Part shown: positions 14,261 through 18,974 of the stretch, piece after piece
Layout of the letters: the number at the start of each line of letters is the position of its first letter
Position numbering within the stretch: the stretch's first letter is position 1
Assembly (NCBI GenBank): GCA_027577415.1
Contig: JANBQS010000398.1
Location: 1 to 18,974 of the forward strand
DNA: 18,974 nt
From: Coemansia sp. RSA 922
Lineage: Eukaryota > Kickxellomycota > Kickxellomycetes > Kickxellales > Kickxellaceae
Direction: 5' to 3'
Notes under the pieces: model-generated
Databases searched by the model: none
Told to the model about the DNA's origin: nothing
What the model saw: the letters and a program-made list of their open reading frames with translations, nothing else
Translations under genes and position numbers: made by a program

Positions 14261-16378
14261 ATGACTAAACGGACCAAGAAGAGACAAACCCCAAGCTTGG
14301 AGATGGACACTACTGGTGAGGACTACGACATGGCCAACAATGAGCGGGGCAGCTGGTACCCAAAGGACACTGACAACTTCCACTGGGTACTGTCCAGACA
14401 CACCAAGATTGGTACTGATGGTATACTACACTTGGACCATCGTTACTTGGACATAAGGGATATTAGTCTTGTTGAACTTATTGAAAGCGAGAATGAAACC
14501 AACAAGTCCACTCCTGGCTATGTCCCTGTAACTGATGAAGACATTATTAACAGACTAGAGATTTTTAATGATTCAAATCCAAACAAGGACTGTAGGCGCT
14601 GGTTTACCCTGCTCAGGGACCTTCAAACTGCTGCAGGAGGCAAGCACAGTGTACGTCAAATAAACACCAAGCACATCAACACCAGGTCTAGGTGGTCTGT
14701 CCCCTTCAAGTCTCTGCACGAAGTAGGCTACCTGATTAAAAACCAGTCCCAACGTGGTAATGCTAGGCACAAGTCTGGCCGCTCTTCCCAAGCTCTGCCT
14801 CCCTACAGGACCAACATTGAAAAGAAGAACCTGGCTTCCATCAAGGCTATGAAAAAGTATGTCCAACATAGGCAGTATGTCGAGCTCCACTACCCAGAGA
14901 GGTCCTATCAGACTTTTTCCTTCACAGAGCCAGTTGATGATGCTGATGTGTCTGATGATGTCTCTGAGCCAGAAAGGTGGATTAGAGCCATGATCAGGAG
15001 ACATGGCCCAACAATGGTCCTCTACATGGACAGGTGTGCCCAGAATTTGGCCAACACCTACATCACAGAGCTCAATGCTCGTAATCCACATGTAGCCCCA
15101 CTTCCTCACTTGACTACTACTGGTTGTCATTCTATTATTACGGGGTATTTGGACAGGTTGATTGATGAGGTAATGGCCATGCCCAAGGAAGTCCGCACTG
15201 CTGCTGCCAAGGTCTCTCTTCAAACAGATGTTCACCCAACTCCACATGGTGAGACCTTGCAGCACCAGAGAAATGCAGCAAAGGCAAAAGGTTTACAGAA
15301 GAGAGTACGTGAGCAGAGTGCTGCCCCTGAGCACATGGATAATGTTCAACCTCCATTGGAGACTCAACCCATTGGTATTGCCAAGTCTAGCAAGCCAAAC
15401 AGGCCAGATGAACTTGATGGCCACTATGAGATGAAGAGGTCAAAATCACGTGTGTTTTCCAACAAGCAAGATAGCTCCAACAATAGTGTGAGCATGAATT
15501 CGTATAACAGCATGGGCCAGTACCAAGCTGAAGAAGGTGAACAGGTCTCTCACTCTTCTAATCAAGTACACACGGATGAGGAGTTCTTTTCTAGCTTTAT
15601 CAACTATGACCCATCTAGTTCAGTTGGAGCTGCACATGACCATAACTATAGGTTTGCTCTTAGTCCCAACTACAGCCAAGCACTGGGCAGTTATGACCCA
15701 GAGGGTGTCCCCCAGCCTGACCTTCTTGATGCCATTGTCAACCTAACAGTCAAGAGCAGGTCATCTGCCAGCCTCCATGACGCAGCAAGCTACAATGACA
15801 GCCTTTTGTTAAATAGGATTGCCTCTCCCACGCCCATGGGCCACACTCAAAGCATGATCTCTCCTTCTCGTATCTTTGATAGTGCTGCTTACCCAGCTCC
15901 CTTGCCACGCTCCATATCTGATCCAGTTGGTCATACTAGAGCTACCTCACCCACTCCCTCTGAAACTACTGCTGGAGCTGTGGCTGAGCTGAGCAACCTG
16001 TTTGGAACAAACAATGGGGATTTCAACTTTCAAATGCCATATTACTGGCAATCAGGACATGTCTTGCCAGACTCTTCAAGTGTTCCTCAGTCAAGAATAC
16101 TTATTCCCCATTCAAACAGCCAGCCTCACTCTTTCCATGAGCACTCACACTCCTTCCATGAGTCACACTCTTTTGGAGATCAGCCCTTTTCTCTGCCCAG
16201 GCATGACGTGACTCCTCAACAGCCTATTGAACCACCAAGTGGACAGAACAAGTTGTCCACCAGACTCATTTACGTCAATGGACAGCCAAGCCACATTGAG
16301 TTGACACATGACAACAGTACTTTGCAGCCAAACCCAATTATTTTGCCCATCTCCTCTGTGATCAAGGAGAACAACTAG
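14261..16378 (+). CDS. Orphan 705-aa protein, probably nuclear
   Basis: I do not recognise this protein. The frame is open upstream to a GTG at 14027, but that part encodes Leu/Phe/Tyr-rich low complexity from a pyrimidine tract, so the ATG at 14261 was chosen. A basic N-terminus (TKRTKKRQ, residues 2-9) could be a nuclear localisation signal. The part about 30-350 is compact and looks folded, with WYPKDTDNFHWVL near 32, HLDHRYLDIRDISLVELI near 57, CRRWFTLLRDLQTAAGG near 111, RWIRAMIRRHGPTMVLYMDR near 239 and IITGYLDRLIDEVMAMPKEV near 292. The remainder is Ser/Pro/Gln/His-rich and disordered, including repeated HSFHEH/HSFHES units near 622-636. The organisation resembles a transcription regulator, but no known DNA-binding domain was identified. 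Arginine is mostly AGG/AGA and CpG is scarce, unlike genes to the left. Confidence 0.7.
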   Translation: MTKRTKKRQTPSLEMDTTGEDYDMANNERGSWYPKDTDNFHWVLSRHTKIGTDGILHLDHRYLDIRDISLVELIESENETNKSTPGYVPVTDEDIINRLEIFNDSNPNKDCRRWFTLLRDLQTAAGGKHSVRQINTKHINTRSRWSVPFKSLHEVGYLIKNQSQRGNARHKSGRSSQALPPYRTNIEKKNLASIKAMKKYVQHRQYVELHYPERSYQTFSFTEPVDDADVSDDVSEPERWIRAMIRRHGPTMVLYMDRCAQNLANTYITELNARNPHVAPLPHLTTTGCHSIITGYLDRLIDEVMAMPKEVRTAAAKVSLQTDVHPTPHGETLQHQRNAAKAKGLQKRVREQSAAPEHMDNVQPPLETQPIGIAKSSKPNRPDELDGHYEMKRSKSRVFSNKQDSSNNSVSMNSYNSMGQYQAEEGEQVSHSSNQVHTDEEFFSSFINYDPSSSVGAAHDHNYRFALSPNYSQALGSYDPEGVPQPDLLDAIVNLTVKSRSSASLHDAASYNDSLLLNRIASPTPMGHTQSMISPSRIFDSAAYPAPLPRSISDPVGHTRATSPTPSETTAGAVAELSNLFGTNNGDFNFQMPYYWQSGHVLPDSSSVPQSRILIPHSNSQPHSFHEHSHSFHESHSFGDQPFSLPRHDVTPQQPIEPPSGQNKLSTRLIYVNGQPSHIELTHDNSTLQPNPIILPISSVIKENN

Positions 16379-16405
16379 ACTATTAGAAATATTATTGCAC
16401 TAACC

Positions 16406-16411
16406 AATAAA
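16406..16411 (+). terminator. Polyadenylation signal of the 705-aa gene
   Basis: AATAAA lies 27 nt after the stop codon. Confidence 0.5.
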
Positions 16412-16963
16412 CATTATTAGAAAAAATTCTAGCTCTATTTGATGCCACTAGACAGCAAGGTATGCACACTGACATAAGCCATCCCCATATGGTTTAATTC
16501 ACTGTGGCACTTCCTCAGAGGTTGTAGAGTAGAAAATATAATGTCATCATTTATGGAGAGTATGTTTGAAGTGGCTTTAGCCTAGAAGCCAATAATTACT
16601 ACGTAATTTCCATCAATATTAGGTAGATTTGCATTAAAACTAAAAACGTGTGTAATTGGACCACTGAGCACCCATGCTCAATTCTGGCCTTCAAGCTGGT
16701 TTCCTTATACACAGTGCACATGTATATTACAAAGTAGGTGCAGGTGATCCCTGCTGACTGTGGCTATTTATAGGTATTTATTCACAAAATTTTTAAAAGG
16801 CAGTCAAGCCTTTGATGGCCAGTGCTCTGCAGTCAATGGTTGGCCCATGAAAGAAGAAGAAAAAAGAAAATGGAGACAGAGTAAAAACATCCTTTTCTGC
16901 CTCTCTTTCTTCACAACATTTTACAATATTTCGCATTATTTCGCATTATTTCACATTACATAC
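16412..16963. other. CpG-poor intergenic region
   Basis: No gene is visible. It holds two short perfect hairpins, TGGCTT/AAGCCA at 16572-16591 and TGAGCA-CCCA-TGCTCA at 16665-16680, a possible TATA element (TATTTATAG near 16765), and a CT-rich then repeat-bearing leader before the ATG at 16964. Confidence 0.45.
16929..16958 (+). repeat. Three tandem 10-bp units before the 110-aa gene
   Basis: TTTCGCATTA occurs twice in tandem, followed by TTTCACATTA. The only difference in the third unit is CG to CA. The array ends 5 bp before the ATG at 16964, so it lies in the 5' leader. Confidence 0.7.
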
Positions 16964-17296
16964 ATGGATTTACAATATGATATAATGAACCTCCCCTTTG
17001 TACTAGTGTACAATCCCATGGACAAGGAGGTCAAAAAGGTTTATCTCACAGGAATGTCACTGGGTGCCCTGAGGCTTCATACTATTGAGAATGTTTATAA
17101 AACTGAGAGAGCAATTAGGGACTACTACAAGTTGTACATACTTAGTGTGGAAAGTGGCAAGTACAAGTGGAATCCAATTGAAATGAATGAGGACCTCTCT
17201 AGCATTAACCAAGTACAAGGACGGATTATTGCTGCAATGACAGATGAGCAGTGTGCAGCTCTTAATGCCAACCCAGATGTGCAGCTCTGGGAATAA
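16964..17296 (+). CDS. Small orphan protein, 110 aa
   Basis: I do not recognise this family. The ATG at 16964 is preferred; an upstream in-frame ATG at 16847 would add 39 residues containing a Phe/Leu-rich stretch, but that DNA resembles a pyrimidine-rich leader. The protein has a strand-like start (LPFVLVYNP, residues 10-18), VKKVYLTGMSLGALRL near 23-38, a probable helix (IENVYKTERAIRDYYKLYIL, 41-60), GKYKWNPIEMNEDLSSI near 65-81 and an end containing IIAAMTDEQCAAL. There is no signal peptide with this start and no membrane segment. The spacing of a basic-aromatic-Trp motif (KYKW) and a following hydrophobic II pair recalls KFRW and II in the small protein at 892; this is only suggestive. 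Three of four arginines are AGR. AATAAA signals follow at 17408 and 17425. Confidence 0.6.
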   Translation: MDLQYDIMNLPFVLVYNPMDKEVKKVYLTGMSLGALRLHTIENVYKTERAIRDYYKLYILSVESGKYKWNPIEMNEDLSSINQVQGRIIAAMTDEQCAALNANPDVQLWE

Positions 17297-18331
17297 GATG
17301 AGTAACATGCCAAGATTGAATAACTACGAGTTTGGGAATAACAAAAAGCAGAAAAGGCAACATTTAGTTCATAACATAATAGTATACTCTAGACTTTTAA
17401 ATAGTAAAATAAATATCTTCTTCAAATAAAAACAATGAACAAGAGAAAGGTTTCCTAATGGTGCCAGAAAGACACTCATTGTAATTCATACTTTGATTCA
17501 TGAGCAGCATGACCTGGGTCAGTTAGCAGTTCAGACATGCTTGTCACAAGTAGGAAATCTGCCAACACTCCTCCATTCTCATAGATCACATACTGTTGAT
17601 ATCTAGATTGGTTAGCCAAGGTCAGGTGAGGTACTAGGGCACTTCACTATATTTTTTATTGACATTTACTATGACTAATGTGATCAACAGTCTACTGCCT
17701 TTGTATTATTTTTGTCCTTCACATTAGATTAGTTAAAGACCTGATCCCTAGTGACTATGATTCTGTTCTCTGCTCACATTTACACACCAGTTGGATTTTA
17801 AAGATGATATAGATATTAAAGTGAGTCCAGTGAGTACTGAGCTTTTCTCTTCTCAATACAAAAAACTAATAGCTAGATAATGTATTAAACTCTCCTTGAC
17901 TCTCAATAAACAAAATGTGGCACAAGAGATACATTGGTAAATTCTTGAAGTAGAAACTGCCAAAGGAGAAACAACTTGCATGTCTGCTACTTTGAAACAA
18001 ATGCTTCAATCAGAAATTGGCTGGTAAGTGCACCTTAATGTAATTAGCTCAAATGGTCTTACCAATCAATCAATGAGACTGCACCTTTTTGGGCACCACA
18101 AAAGCTTTTTTAAATGTAAAAAAAAGAAAGAAAAGTGTCCATCCTATGGCCATTGGCAGTGTTTTCCAAATTTGTCTTCCCTCCCTTAAAAAAACTGGGA
18201 TTCTTAAAAAAAAAAAGTCATGACTTTAGTGCTTTCTCTTTCAGCTAATGAAATTCCTTCTAGGTAAGTAATAGGTAAATGCTAAAGCAAAGGAAGTGAT
18301 TAATATATGTTGAGAGAGTACGCCCTATAGC

Positions 18332-18358
18332 CTGGTAGCTTGAATATTAAGTTACCAG
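18332..18358. repeat. Inverted repeat, 10-bp arms
   Basis: CTGGTAGCTT, a 7-nt loop, then AAGTTACCAG: 9 of 10 bases pair. It lies 95 bp before the tandem repeats. No mobile element ends are recognised around it. Confidence 0.55.
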
Positions 18359-18452
18359 CTGCCTATGCAATTAATCCTGGTCAATTTATAAAATATGCAC
18401 ACATACAGTGGCTTCCATGTCATGGGCTAAAAGCACTTGAGCCTTCAAAGCC

Positions 18453-18745
18453 CAGCTTTCTGAAAGTGGAAACAGATACTGTGCACCTTCATCCCCATTT
18501 TTCTCTGGCAATCAACAGCAATAATTGCTGCTCTTAGCCTCAAAGGAAAGGCATGTCTTTATACAATAGAAATAAGACTTTTAGAAATCAGCTGCTCAAA
18601 AGTAGAAACAGATACTGTACACTTTTATCCCCAATTTTGCCTCTGGCAATCAACAGCAATATAAGTTCTTCTTAGCCTCAAAGAATATCAAAGCTTTCCT
18701 TTTAAGAGGAAAAGACTTTAAAGCTAGGCTGCCTAAGGAGGGGAA
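18453..18745 (+). repeat. Degenerate tandem repeat, about 136-bp unit
   Basis: Copy 1 runs from about 18453 to 18588 and copy 2 from about 18589. They share blocks in the same order: GAAACAGATACTG, ATCCCCA, CTCTGGCAATCAACAGCAAT and TTAGCCTCAAA. A partial third copy from about 18711 matches the unit boundary (AAGACTTT..GCTGC..AA). Differences are mainly transitions plus small indels. It ends just before the TATA-like motif at 18761, so it could be a promoter-proximal repeat. Confidence 0.7.
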
Positions 18746-18760
18746 GAAATGTTTCACATG

Positions 18761-18768
18761 TATAAAAG
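18761..18768 (+). promoter_or_regulatory. TATA-like motif near the right edge
   Basis: TATAAAAG is followed by a C/T/A-rich leader and, 137 bp later, an ACA-ATG at 18898. The frame from that ATG closes after 20 codons (TAG at 18958-18960). The spacing and the leader resemble those of the small gene at 892. A gene may continue to the right of the window after splicing, or the ATG may not be used. Confidence 0.4.
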
Positions 18769-18974
18769 CCACAATCCATGGCATTCATTTCTTCCAATAT
18801 TGCAATATCATCCTCTTTCACAGTACCTGCTCTTCTAACTGTTCTGATAATACTATTATTCTTCATACTACACTATAGTAATATTATTTAGTTTACAATG
18901 AGGGTCAAGCACATCTGTGCAAATGTCCAAATATCTAAAGAGTATCCAGAAATTTCATAGTAGTGAGAGAATTG

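Larger units (their letters stand above)
17297..18974. other. Nearly CpG-free AT-rich region without a clear gene
   Basis: Apart from the first 44 bp, this stretch has a single CpG (at 18321-18322) between 17341 and 18974. No long open frame is present; the longest, 65 codons at 18340, starts with a non-ATG codon and covers repeat DNA. It holds A-tracts (18115-18125, 18207-18217), a hairpin at 18332, tandem repeats at 18453-18745 and a TATA-like motif at 18761. It could be methylated repeat-derived DNA or the flank of an inducible gene lying to the right. Confidence 0.5.

Noticed and set aside
14573..15265. 230-codon minus-strand frame
   Set aside because: Antisense shadow of the 705-aa gene; no recognisable domain.
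18332..18358. Inverted repeat as a transposon terminus
   Set aside because: No partner terminus, target-site duplication or transposase was found.
18898..18960. 20-codon frame after the right-edge TATA motif
   Set aside because: Too short and without motif; kept only as a comment on the possible promoter.

Overview
The window looks like nuclear DNA of a fungus, probably an early-diverging one (my guess is Zoopagomycota, for example Kickxellomycotina). The evidence is a fused PabA-PabB aminodeoxychorismate synthase, an App1-type phosphatidate phosphatase, an Snu66 and a Prp38 splicing factor, a Sec14-RhoGAP protein, short GT..AG introns (86, 100 and 324 nt) and intergenic gaps of about 20-220 bp in the gene-dense core. 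The lineage is inference; the fungal assignment follows from the gene set. No rRNA, tRNA, CRISPR array or recognisable transposon was found.

Layout. (1) 1-2227 is gene-poor. It holds one small orphan gene with a TATA box (892-1254) and, about 0.6 kb downstream, a decayed partial paralogue of it (1829-2080). (2) 2228-13392 is a compact, CpG-rich housekeeping block. PRP38 and SNU66 lie head to tail on the minus strand. SNU66 diverges from a spliced Sec14/CRAL-TRIO-RhoGAP gene on the plus strand. Next come an atypical trypsin-family serine protease with a C-terminal hydrophobic tail, then APP1, whose stop codon lies only 22 bp from that of the convergent, minus-strand ABZ1-like ADC synthase gene. 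(3) 13393-14260 is an intergenic transition. (4) 14261-18974 is compositionally different: CpG becomes rare (one CpG in the last 1,634 bp) and arginine codons shift from CGN to AGG/AGA. It contains a 705-aa orphan protein that looks nuclear, a 110-aa orphan protein, and about 1.7 kb of CpG-free AT-rich DNA with degenerate tandem repeats and a TATA-like motif near the right edge.

The core genes are ordinary cell functions: two spliceosomal tri-snRNP/B-complex factors side by side, Rho-GTPase and actin-linked lipid signalling (RhoGAP, App1), and folate synthesis. The unusual material is at the two flanks (orphan small proteins, the orphan 705-aa protein, CpG depletion) and in the protease (large basic insertion, missing signal peptide, possible GPI or tail anchor added by a spliced last exon).
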